Part shown: piece by piece, positions 1-5,722 of the stretch | Layout of the letters: each line of letters begins with the position of its first letter | Position numbering within the stretch: position 1 is the first letter of the stretch | Origin: JAAYCB01 sp012744395 | Lineage (GTDB): Bacteria; Planctomycetota; Planctomycetia; Pirellulales; Thermoguttaceae | DNA length: 18,355 nucleotides | Assembly: GCA_028703175.1 (NCBI GenBank) | Contig: JAQVNJ010000125.1 | Location: 1 to 18,355 of the forward strand | Direction of reading: 5' to 3' | Position numbers and translations under genes: made by a program | The notes under the pieces: generated by a model | Database searches by the model: none | Told to the model about the DNA's origin: nothing | Seen by the model: the letters and a program-made list of their open reading frames with translations, nothing else

Positions 1-148
1 CGCACCCGACAAGCCCCAGGCGGACCCGCTCGGAGGCGGCTCCCATGCCGGCGGCGCGGACGGCCGGCGCGAGGGCCGCGCCGGCGGCGATTGCGGCGAC
101 AAAGCCGCGACGGGTGACCGGACAAGAGGCTTTGGGTGAAGACGACAT
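1..148 (-). CDS. Gfo/Idh/MocA-family oxidoreductase, N-terminal fragment with Tat signal
   Basis: Only the first 49 codons are present; the gene continues past the left edge. The ATG at 148 has a good ribosome-binding site (AAAGGAG, 8 bases upstream). Residues 12-19 read TRRGFVAA, a twin-arginine motif, followed by an Ala-rich hydrophobic stretch, so export by the Tat route is likely. Residues 41-49 (RVRLGLVGC) match the first beta strand of the Rossmann fold that opens Gfo/Idh/MocA NAD(P)-dependent sugar or inositol dehydrogenases. Planctomycetes encode very many Tat-exported members, usually of unknown substrate. The gene follows a relic gene on the same strand and probably has its own promoter between 149 and 190. 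The family call rests on the signal plus nine residues, so another Rossmann enzyme is possible. Confidence 0.6.
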   Translation of the reverse strand, partial: MSSSPKASCPVTRRGFVAAIAAGAALAPAVRAAGMGAASERVRLGLVGC

Positions 149-185
149 GGCGAATCTCCTTTGTGCGCAGGAGCTATTGAGGCTC

Positions 186-364
186 TCAAAGCGTTCCAAA
201 AGGCCCCTCGTTGCCGAAACCGGTCAGCAGGGTAAGTCCACGCCCACCGTAATCCGCGGCTGCCCCCAGCGCTGGTTCGCAACGCCTCCGATGAAGCAAT
301 ATTGCCAACCGCGGATCTTGAGGAACCCATCCAATTCGGCAGCCATCAAGAAAAGACTCTTCAT
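186..364 (-). pseudogene. Relic of AbiEii-type nucleotidyltransferase, frameshifted and truncated
   Basis: From an ATG at 364 the minus strand reads MKSLFLMAAELDGFLKIRGW and then YCFIGGVANQRWGQPRITVG-VDL. This is the start of the nucleotidyltransferase family annotated as AbiEii/AbiGii toxin-like (family pattern: GWRFCFIGGLAVQRWGEPR followed by DVDLTLLTGFG). Right after VD the frame hits TGA at 224. Restoring one base there yields LTLLTGFGNE, exactly the expected continuation, so a one-base deletion is directly visible. After about ten further residues the match is lost and a second stop follows at 186. Only about 55 codons of a gene usually near 200 codons survive, although the GG and D-x-D nucleotide-binding pattern is still recognisable. 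It is a dead gene, or a fragment left by rearrangement. Family identification is strong; any toxin-antitoxin role is not shown. Confidence 0.75.
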
Positions 365-387
365 GGCTTGAACCGCGCGAACCACTT

Positions 388-462
388 CTACTGCTGGACC
401 AGGCCGGAAATCTGCGGCAGTTGATGCTGCCGCAGCGCCGCCTGGAAGGCGTCTTCTTACTG
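388..462 (-). pseudogene. Possible tail of the companion gene upstream of the nucleotidyltransferase relic
   Basis: On the minus strand, immediately past the lipoprotein stop, one frame reads DAFQAALRQHQLPQISGLVQ and ends at a TAG at 388, 24 bases before the ATG of the nucleotidyltransferase relic. The composition and spacing suggest the last 20 or so codons of a small gene that once preceded the nucleotidyltransferase. Nothing upstream continues the frame, because the lipoprotein gene lies there. I do not recognise the family. It could equally be a chance open stretch, and it contains the hairpin described at 412-435. Confidence 0.3.
412..435 (-). terminator. Perfect hairpin downstream of the lipoprotein gene, possible terminator
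   Basis: CTGCGGCAG and CTGCCGCAG form a perfect 9-base-pair stem around a 6-base loop, 28 bases past the lipoprotein stop codon. On the minus strand the stem is followed by only a short ATTT tract, so it is a weak match to an intrinsic terminator. It lies inside the possible gene tail at 388-462, so the symmetry may be incidental. Confidence 0.35.
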
Positions 463-903
463 CTACTTGTCTGTCAGTTCGATTCGCCCCAGATCCACCG
501 GTTGCCCTGTCGCGACCGTGAGCCGCGTCGCAGAGTCCTCGGGATTGGCGAACCGGCCGTTGAGCTTGTCGGGTCCGGTGTAGTTGTTCGACATCACGTT
601 GAAGTCTCGCCAGGCAAACGTGAGCACGTACTCGCCTTCCCGCAGGCCGTCGCCCGATTCGTAGGTGGCCAGAGAGAACTTCCCCTCCGCGTCGGTCAAG
701 GCCGAGGACACAATCGGGTAGGCCTCGCCCGCGGCATCCGCACGGTGACACGTCACCGTCAACTTGTCTGCCGGGCTGCCGTTGACATGGACTTCGCCGG
801 CCACGGGAAATGTCGCATCGCGAGGCGGCCCATCCTGCCCACAAGAGGGTAGCAGCAGGCAACATCCCGCCGCGAGCCAGAACCGCAGTGTGGCAGCCGT
901 CAT
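463..903 (-). CDS. Small lipoprotein with carboxypeptidase-regulatory-like fold, DUF1559 partner
   Basis: This 146-residue protein has a short signal with a lipobox LPSC and a lipid-attachment cysteine at residue 21. The mature part is one beta-rich domain (about 34-143) resembling the carboxypeptidase regulatory-like/transthyretin fold, with the pattern VAGEVHVNG near the start and DLGRIELTD at the end. Lipoproteins like this, often described as CpaB-like beta sandwiches, are regularly encoded just downstream of DUF1559 genes in Planctomycetes; the job of the pair is unknown. The start at 903 is chosen over the longer frame from 1020 because it is preceded by GGGAG at 7-8 bases and begins directly with the signal peptide. 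The protein should sit on the periplasmic face of a membrane. It probably shares a transcript with the DUF1559 gene, 113 bases upstream. Confidence 0.85.
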   Translation of the reverse strand: MTAATLRFWLAAGCCLLLPSCGQDGPPRDATFPVAGEVHVNGSPADKLTVTCHRADAAGEAYPIVSSALTDAEGKFSLATYESGDGLREGEYVLTFAWRDFNVMSNNYTGPDKLNGRFANPEDSATRLTVATGQPVDLGRIELTDK

Positions 904-961
904 TGGTTTCTCCCGATCGTTCGATGGCGGGTTGAGGGGGGATGGCGGAAGATCTGGGAGA

Positions 962-997
962 GGCGGGTGTGGCTCCGCCCGAGCGCCGACGCCCGCC
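962..997 (-). other. GC-rich intercistronic hairpin between DUF1559 and lipoprotein genes
   Basis: GGCGGGTGT at 962-970 pairs with ACGCCCGCC at 989-997 (9 pairs, one of them G-U) around an 18-base loop. It lies 20 bases past the DUF1559 stop and about 60 bases before the lipoprotein start. No T run follows on the minus strand. It is more likely an mRNA-stabilising or partial read-through structure that sets the ratio of the two proteins than a full terminator. Confidence 0.4.
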
Positions 998-1016
998 TCA
1001 GTCGGACCGCCGACGG

Positions 1017-2066
1017 TCAATCCAGACCGATTGCCTCTCCCTTGGCTCGCGTGATGGCGGCGGCCATCACCCGGGGCTCGATCGTCTCAGCGACAAACCG
1101 CACGGAACCATCGCAACGGGCGAACTGCGCGCCGCCGGGATGGAAGGCGTAGAAGCCAGCGGTGCGGCGGTTCGTGCAGTTGATGGTGCATGTGCCCGAC
1201 CCAACTCCCGTGCCGTCCTGGAGCGATCCGTAGATCCAGTTCTCGCCGTTGAGGATGTCGCCCCAACCGCCGCCGTTGCTGGGGCCGTAGGTGGTCGTGT
1301 CGGAACTGTTCGCCAGCCGGCCCCTGTAGATCGTCGTTCCCCCGAGCCGTTCGCCGAGCAGGATCGTGTTCGAGGTGCCGTCGGTGATCGCCGCCATGCG
1401 GCTGGTCTGCGTCCAACCGTTGACGACGTTATAAGGCTGCATCGCACCGACCAGCGTCGTATTCGCCCCCGGACTGGCGGGGGCGTAGGCAGCCGCGGCG
1501 AAGACCGTCCCCGGCTCCACGCCGGTCACCGTAGCGTAGTCCGAGGGAGCCGATCGCCAACTCACATCCATCGGCGGGAGATTCGTGCCCAGGGAATTCG
1601 TCGGTAGCTGGCCCAGATAGCCCCGCGATGCACCACCGGACGCCGAAGGGCAGAGGTAAACCGCCAGAGGGGTCTGAATCAGTTGCAGGTTCAGGTCGAT
1701 TTGAGACTGCGGGCCGAACCCCACGGCGGCTGCCTGGTCGAACGCCGGGAGGCGGCTGTCGTACTTGTCATAAATCGCCTGCTGCTCGATGAACGGCAGA
1801 ATCCGCGTCCCCCAGACCTGGGCGTTGAAGTCGGCCGCGAGGAGAAACGAGGGGGGAAAGGTCTTGAACGTGTCCTCGTAGTTGAGCACCCCCAAGCCCA
1901 ACTGCTTGAGGTTATTCGAGCACTGCGAGCGGCGGGCGGCCTCGCGGGCCGCCTGCACGGCGGGTAACAACAGGGCGATCAGAATGCCAATAATGGCGAT
2001 CACCACCAACAACTCGACCAGCGTGAACCCGCGCGGCCGGCGCCGCACGCGCTGCGACTCTACCAT
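1017..2066 (-). CDS. DUF1559 protein with type IV pilin-like N-terminus
   Basis: This 349-residue protein belongs to the large planctomycete DUF1559 family. Residues 12-20 (RGFTLVELL) are a class III signal: prepilin peptidase would cut between G13 and F14, leaving Glu at +5. A single hydrophobic helix follows (14-36), then a conserved AAREAARRSQCSNNLKQLG segment. Near the C-terminus H309 and D319-G320 form the H-x9-DG motif of the family. The protein is expected to be anchored in the inner membrane with its globular domain outside, perhaps as a pseudopilin-like surface component; no member has a firmly established function that I know of. The ATG at 2066 has a strong AGGAGG site 7 bases upstream. 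The gene leads the transcript that includes the lipoprotein at 463-903. Confidence 0.95.
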   Translation of the reverse strand: MVESQRVRRRPRGFTLVELLVVIAIIGILIALLLPAVQAAREAARRSQCSNNLKQLGLGVLNYEDTFKTFPPSFLLAADFNAQVWGTRILPFIEQQAIYDKYDSRLPAFDQAAAVGFGPQSQIDLNLQLIQTPLAVYLCPSASGGASRGYLGQLPTNSLGTNLPPMDVSWRSAPSDYATVTGVEPGTVFAAAAYAPASPGANTTLVGAMQPYNVVNGWTQTSRMAAITDGTSNTILLGERLGGTTIYRGRLANSSDTTTYGPSNGGGWGDILNGENWIYGSLQDGTGVGSGTCTINCTNRRTAGFYAFHPGGAQFARCDGSVRFVAETIEPRVMAAAITRAKGEAIGLD

Positions 2067-2186
2067 TGCGCTACCTCCTCAAGCAGATGCCTGCGCCCCA
2101 AAGTCGACACGAAAGCCACCGGGCCCCAGAGGTCGCCCACACCGCAAGACGATTTTCGCCCCGTGCAGGCAGCGCCACCGGCCTTC

Positions 2187-2215
2187 ATCTTCCGCAAAAC
2201 CCTTAGCCGTGTCAA
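2187..2215 (-). promoter_or_regulatory. Candidate promoter of the DUF1559 gene
   Basis: On the minus strand a perfect TTGACA (2215-2210) is followed after exactly 17 bases by GAAGAT (2192-2187), about 120 bases before the DUF1559 start. The -35 is consensus while the -10 is poor for a housekeeping sigma factor. The same TTGACA-N17-GAAGATGA arrangement occurs before the gene at 13851, which makes it more credible. Confidence 0.4.
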
Positions 2216-2220
2216 GATTT

Positions 2221-2247
2221 TTTCCATGGAAATTACATATAATTACC
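2221..2247. promoter_or_regulatory. AT-rich palindromes upstream of the DUF1559 promoter
   Basis: TTTCCATGGAAA (2221-2232) is a perfect 12-base palindrome. It is followed by ATTACATATAAT (2232-2243), with ATTA/TAAT arms, and by a second GTAAT unit (minus strand) nearby. They sit 6-30 bases upstream of the TTGACA of the DUF1559 promoter, a normal place for an activator or repressor. The binding protein is unknown; the AT richness may instead be an UP-element. Confidence 0.35.
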
Positions 2248-2424
2248 TCGCATGCTTGGGTGCATAGGAACATGGGCACTTGACGGAGGGGACGCCAGGA
2301 ACGTTGTGGCCCTGAAATCGATGTGCTTTGTTGCCCAAGTTCGCGATCGGGCAACGCCCGCTCCCCTTCCACTGATTTCCGCCATTGCCAGCCCCAAATA
2401 CCATGGGTTTGGATGGCAATCACC

Positions 2425-2453
2425 TTGAACGACAGGAACACCTACAATAAAAT
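2425..2453 (+). promoter_or_regulatory. Candidate sigma70-type promoter of the nitrilase gene
   Basis: TTGAAC (2425-2430), a 17-base spacer and TAAAAT (2448-2453) make a good housekeeping promoter. The predicted transcription start near 2460 gives a leader of about 35 bases before the GTG at 2495. Confidence 0.5.
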
Positions 2454-2494
2454 GATGCAGACGAGAGTCCCTGTCCTCTGCGGGAGACGCCATC

Positions 2495-3529
2495 GTGATT
2501 GCTCGGAGATTTCGCCCGTCAGACTGCATCCTGGGGCTCCCCCCTCTTCTGGCGGTCGTTCTGGCAGCATCCGCGACGGCGCAGGATGGCACCGCCCGAG
2601 GGCTTACGGTGGCCGTCGTCCAAACACGGCTTCAGCTGTACGACCGTGCGGCAGAGTTTGCCGCACACATGGCCCGACGACTGGAAGAGGCCATGGAGCA
2701 CAGGCCGCAGTTGGTCGTCCTCCCGGAAGACATCGGCACGCCCCTGCTGACGTTGGGCGATGCCGGGCTCTTGGCGGATTGCCAGCGCCTGGCGGAAGCC
2801 CGGACTCGTCTGGCGGACCGCTACCGCGGGCCGATCGAAGCCGCCTGCGCCCGCTGGAAGGTGTCGCCAGCCCGCGGTTTATGGCTCGTCAAGGCCGACC
2901 GCATCCGGGAGGTTTATGGGGCAACGTTTTCCGATCTCGCCCGCAAGCACCGGGTGCATATTATCGCCGGATCGGTTCCGTGGGCAGTGCCGCAAAAGTG
3001 CGGGGAAGTGCACAACGCAAGCTGCCTTTTCAAGCCCGACGGATCGCTGCACGTCGTGGCCCGAAAGGTCCACCTCACGCCGTTGGAACGGTCGGACGGG
3101 CTGGACCTGTCACCGGGCGAGCCGCAAGATTTGCGGGTGTTTGAGGTCGAGGAGGTCAAGGTCGGGGTGCTGGTGTGCGCCGACGGCTGGCACGGAGAGT
3201 TGGCGGACCGGCTGGTCAAACAGGGCGCCGAGTTACTGGTCCAGGTGTCCGCCAATCCGGAGGTTTGGGGCGATGGGACGCGCCGCGGGTGGGAGTCGAG
3301 CCTCTTCACTCAAGTCGAGCGGCTGGGCGTCTACGGGGTCGTCTGCATGGGCGTCGGCTCTCTCTTCGAATTGCCCTTCCAGGGGCAGTCGCAGATTATC
3401 GCGCCGCGGCGGCCCGACGGGCCGCGCGGCCGGCGCCCCTACGTTCTTCGAGAAACCCGCTCGGCCACCGAGGAGGAGGTGATCAGCCTGCGTCTGGAGT
3501 TTCCGGCCCCGCGGAAGAAAGGGCAGTGA
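2495..3529 (+). CDS. Exported carbon-nitrogen hydrolase (nitrilase superfamily)
   Basis: This 344-residue protein carries the nitrilase-superfamily triad: E78 in LVVLPED, K191 in ARKVHLTPLE, and nucleophile C228 in VGVLVCADGWHGE. Enzymes of this fold hydrolyse amides or nitriles through a cysteine thioester. Residues 1-30 form a signal peptide (RR, hydrophobic core, ATAQD), so the enzyme probably acts outside the cytoplasm, unlike most relatives. About 45 extra residues (roughly 83-128) lie between the Glu and Lys motifs, where simple family members have a shorter loop. The GTG start is favoured because GGGAG lies 8 bases before it and the candidate promoter at 2425-2453 fits; no in-frame ATG is near. 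No gene next to it suggests the substrate. The family assignment is firm; specificity is unknown. Confidence 0.88.
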   Translation: MIARRFRPSDCILGLPPLLAVVLAASATAQDGTARGLTVAVVQTRLQLYDRAAEFAAHMARRLEEAMEHRPQLVVLPEDIGTPLLTLGDAGLLADCQRLAEARTRLADRYRGPIEAACARWKVSPARGLWLVKADRIREVYGATFSDLARKHRVHIIAGSVPWAVPQKCGEVHNASCLFKPDGSLHVVARKVHLTPLERSDGLDLSPGEPQDLRVFEVEEVKVGVLVCADGWHGELADRLVKQGAELLVQVSANPEVWGDGTRRGWESSLFTQVERLGVYGVVCMGVGSLFELPFQGQSQIIAPRRPDGPRGRRPYVLRETRSATEEEVISLRLEFPAPRKKGQ

Positions 3530-3590
3530 CGCCGCCCGCTACCGGAGTGAGAAACGGTCCGCCCTGACGCCCCCCCCGTGCGACTGATCA

Positions 3591-3636
3591 GAAAAGCGAA
3601 CAAGGAGCCGCGGACAGAAATGCCGCAACTCCTTGT
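3591..3636 (-). terminator. Intrinsic terminator after tRNA-His
   Basis: ACAAGGAG (3600-3607) pairs perfectly with CTCCTTGT (3629-3636), and an inner GCGG/CCGC pair extends the stem around a 9-base loop. On the minus strand the stem is followed by TCGCTTTTC, giving a T-run about 20 bases after the tRNA. The same stem could also stop transcripts of the nitrilase gene arriving on the plus strand, where it is followed by CTTT. Confidence 0.65.
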
Positions 3637-3657
3637 CTTTAAACAACCTGCGCCTAG

Positions 3658-3732
3658 GGTGGAAGATGGGACTTGAACCCACGACCCCTGGATCCACAAT
3701 CCAGTGCTCTAACCAACTGAGCTACATCCACC
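3658..3732 (-). tRNA. tRNA-His (anticodon GTG)
   Basis: The minus strand folds as a tRNA: D arm in GCTCAGTTGGTTAGAGC, anticodon stem CTGGA/TCCAG with loop TTGTGGA (anticodon GTG), and T arm GTGGG-TTCAAGT-CCCAT. The G at 3732 is the extra G(-1) required in histidine tRNA and faces discriminator C at 3658. The acceptor stem GTGGATG/CTTCCAC has one T-T mismatch. The 3' CCA is not encoded (CTA follows), so a CCA-adding enzyme is needed. The promoter and terminator are listed separately; the gene is transcribed alone. Confidence 0.95.
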
Positions 3733-3750
3733 ATACGTGCCCGAAAGCCC

Positions 3751-3779
3751 ACTATAAGTTGGCGCGGACTGAGCGTCAA
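3751..3779 (-). promoter_or_regulatory. Promoter of tRNA-His
   Basis: On the minus strand TTGACG (3779-3774), a 17-base spacer and TATAGT (3756-3751) give a near-consensus housekeeping promoter. The expected start lies around 3744, about a dozen bases before the mature tRNA 5' end. A GC-rich stretch directly after the -10 resembles the discriminators of stable-RNA promoters. Confidence 0.75.
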
Positions 3780-3851
3780 TGGGCGTCCCAGGAGCAGTTC
3801 GACGGAGGGGGCCGGTCCCGGTCGCCGCTGACTTGCCTCGCCCGATTTGCC

Positions 3852-4643
3852 TCAGTACGGGAACCGCTCGTCGAGGGTCGCCGAAGACAGCTCGACGAGG
3901 AATCCGGCGAGCCGCTCGATGAGGACCTCCATCAGCCGACGACCTTTCTCCGCCGTGGCGGCGTGCGGATAGCCCGCGCCGGCGTTGGTGGTCAACAGAT
4001 GCCAGGGCCGGGTGATCGATACCCAGCCTCGATTGACCGCATCCAGCCGCGTGGCGGCCTTCGCGCCGTCGTCGCACGCCAGCCGGCCCTGGGCGTCGCG
4101 GAGCACCAACTCCGGCCAATAAGCCAGCGCCAGCGACGTCTCCATCTCGCCGGCATGATCGTCCGGATGCTCGAAAAGCTCGTCGTACATGTCGTGGAAG
4201 ACCGTGTACCAGTTGCACAAGAAGAGGCTCGCCGCCGTCTTGCCGTACATCTCGCGGAGATAGGCCTTCAGATCGTTGCCGCCATGGCTGTTCAACAGGA
4301 CGATCTTGCGGACACCGTGATGAACGAGCGATTCGACCAGGTCGGTGATCACCGCACCGAGGGTCGAGGGGTTGACGTTCATCGAAAACGGGAACTCGCG
4401 CTGATTCGTCTCCGTGCCATAGGGGACCGTCGGCAGCAGGATCACCTTGGCCCCGCGGTTCCAGGCGGCCTGGCAGATCGCCTCGCCGATCAAATCGCCC
4501 TCCCGCGTGTCCATGCTGAACGGCAGGTGGAGGTTGTGCGGTTCGGTAGCTCCCAGGGGGAGTACAGCCACCTCGTATTTGTGCTGTTTGACGGTTGCGT
4601 AATGGGTCCGAGCGAGGTGCCAGGGTGGGGATTGTTGGGGCAT
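3852..4643 (-). CDS. Creatininase-family metal-dependent amidohydrolase
   Basis: This 263-residue protein matches the creatininase family in length and motifs. Candidate metal ligands are E34 and H36 (LGATEPHNLHLP), D45 (SMDTREGD), H120 (LNSHGGND) and an acidic residue at E166 or E168 (HAGEMETS). Family members hydrolyse cyclic or linear amides; they include creatinine amidohydrolase and enzymes of formamide or peptide maturation. True creatininase has a Glu two residues after the conserved His (His-x-Glu), but here GGN follows, so creatinine is an unlikely substrate. There is no signal peptide, so the enzyme is cytoplasmic. The ATG at 4643 is preferred over an upstream in-frame start at 4787 because homology begins there; its ribosome-binding site (AGAAAG) is weak. 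It is probably a single-gene transcript; the tRNA lies downstream. Confidence 0.85.
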   Translation of the reverse strand: MPQQSPPWHLARTHYATVKQHKYEVAVLPLGATEPHNLHLPFSMDTREGDLIGEAICQAAWNRGAKVILLPTVPYGTETNQREFPFSMNVNPSTLGAVITDLVESLVHHGVRKIVLLNSHGGNDLKAYLREMYGKTAASLFLCNWYTVFHDMYDELFEHPDDHAGEMETSLALAYWPELVLRDAQGRLACDDGAKAATRLDAVNRGWVSITRPWHLLTTNAGAGYPHAATAEKGRRLMEVLIERLAGFLVELSSATLDERFPY

Positions 4644-5080
4644 CGAAGTGCTTTCTTGACGGCGTGACGGCAGCAACCCGCAACGAGCGACTGCGCGTCC
4701 GCGAAACGGCCTCAGTGGGGGGGCGAAACAGGCTCGGGCATCGTCCCTGTTGGATTTTGCGGCCTGGGACATGCGCGGCAGTGTCAAACGTAGCGGCTCC
4801 CCGCCTGGCCATCAACCCGGGAGGCGAACGGCCGAGCCGGCCGCGGGCGGCGCGACGCTCGGGGAGCGGGCGGTTCGCGTTGCAGTCCCGCGCGGCTTGA
4901 CCTACCATAGAAAAATCGAGCGGATGGAGACCGCCTCGCCTGGACGAAAACCGGGCCGGAAACGATAATCTTCGCAATCCCTGGGCGGAAACCGCAGACC
5001 GGGTCGCCAAATCGCGACGGGTGCGGCGGACGGGGACGCCTTGCGAGCGTGCCGGGTGGTCAACTGTGGGGAGAGTGACG
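4644..5080. other. Divergent intergenic region, creatininase / FHA gene
   Basis: This 437-base spacer separates divergent genes. I see a candidate plus-strand promoter (4941-4969). On the minus strand there is a lone TTGACA (4787-4782) without a convincing -10. Open frames here have high-GC shadow character and lack ribosome-binding sites. No repeat or RNA gene was recognised. Confidence 0.55.
4941..4969 (+). promoter_or_regulatory. Candidate promoter of the FHA gene
   Basis: TGGACG (4941-4946), a 17-base spacer and GATAAT (4964-4969) form a plausible promoter, about 110 bases before the FHA start codon. The -10 matches five of six consensus bases and the -35 four. Confidence 0.4.
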
Positions 5081-5617
5081 ATGACGCTGGTCCTTTACGA
5101 CATGCTCCTGAACCTCAAGTACCCGATTCCGGAGAAAGACGTGATCATTTACGGCAAGGGGGGGGGCAAAGGGTGCGACGTGATCATCGGCTCCAACCAG
5201 TACGACCAGACGCGGACGATCGACGCGGAAGAGAAGATCGTGATGAATTTTGTGCTCGGGTCGATTTCCCACGAGCATTTTGCCATCGATCGGCGCGGCG
5301 CCCACGGTCCGAACCCGACGATGACCGTCAAGGACCTCAGCCGCAACGGCACCTATGTGAGTAGCCAGGGGGGCGAGTATCAGAAGGCCGAACGTGTGAC
5401 GGGCGGCGACTTCGACGCGGTTGCCGGCCAGCCGATCCAGTTTGGCTCGCGAATCCGCCTGGGGGCCTCGTCCGACCACGTCCTCGAAGTCATGGCCGAT
5501 GACGCCGCCAGCGAGCTGATCCAGATGTTTGTTGTGGTCCGCGCGTCGATCGACGAGAAACCGGAACCGCAGAAGCCGAAAAAGAAACGAGGCTTCCTGG
5601 GCCTCTTCGGACGTTGA
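5081..5617 (+). CDS. FHA-domain protein with basic, aromatic C-terminal tail
   Basis: This 178-residue protein contains one forkhead-associated domain, a phosphothreonine-binding module, spanning about residues 18-140. The recognisable core is SISHEHFAI (61-69, with the conserved Ser and His) and VKDLSRNGTYV (83-93, with the Asn-Gly-Thr that contacts the ligand), followed by QFGSRIRLG. The usual Gly-Arg of the first motif is IGS (36-38), and the segment up to SxxH is longer than normal. After the domain comes a short helix, then a tail ending KKKRGFLGLFGR. The tail has lysines and arginines next to Phe and Leu, which could bind membrane or a partner. There is no signal peptide. The ATG at 5081 has GGGGAG about 9 bases upstream. 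No kinase gene is next to it, so the partner is unknown. Confidence 0.85.
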   Translation: MTLVLYDMLLNLKYPIPEKDVIIYGKGGGKGCDVIIGSNQYDQTRTIDAEEKIVMNFVLGSISHEHFAIDRRGAHGPNPTMTVKDLSRNGTYVSSQGGEYQKAERVTGGDFDAVAGQPIQFGSRIRLGASSDHVLEVMADDAASELIQMFVVVRASIDEKPEPQKPKKKRGFLGLFGR

Positions 5618-5663
5618 GCGGAACAGTTGCGCGCCTGGGGTGGTGGCTGCTTCTTTTGCCAAC

Positions 5664-5690
5664 CACGAAGCACGCGAATGTCACGAATGT
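5664..5690. repeat. Short degenerate CACGAA repeat
   Basis: Three imperfect copies of CACGAA(G/T) occur in a row (CACGAAG, CACGCGAATG, TCACGAATG) in the 105-base gap between the convergent FHA and GH50 genes. Similar CACGAAG-type tandem runs recur between genes in many planctomycete genomes. Function unknown; this copy is short and decayed. Confidence 0.35.
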
Positions 5691-5722
5691 TCTGCCGCAG
5701 GCAGTTCGAGCTTCCGCGCTGA

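Larger units (their letters stand above)
2067..2494. other. Divergent intergenic region, DUF1559 / nitrilase
   Basis: This 428-base spacer lies between two divergent genes. It contains the candidate promoters listed separately, an AT-rich operator-like segment (2216-2247) that stands out in a GC-rich window, and a small hairpin CGGGC-AAC-GCCCG at 2348-2360 without a T tract. No open frame here has convincing coding character. Confidence 0.6.

Noticed and set aside
186..462. Active toxin-antitoxin module
   Set aside because: The nucleotidyltransferase is frameshifted and truncated to about a quarter of its usual length, and the partner is at best a 20-codon tail.
2348..2360. CGGGC-AAC-GCCCG hairpin as a terminator
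   Set aside because: Only five base pairs, no T tract, and it lies between divergent promoters where no transcript is expected to end.
3633..4667. 344-codon plus-strand frame spanning the tRNA and the creatininase gene
   Set aside because: It reads through the tRNA and is antisense to a clearly identified enzyme.
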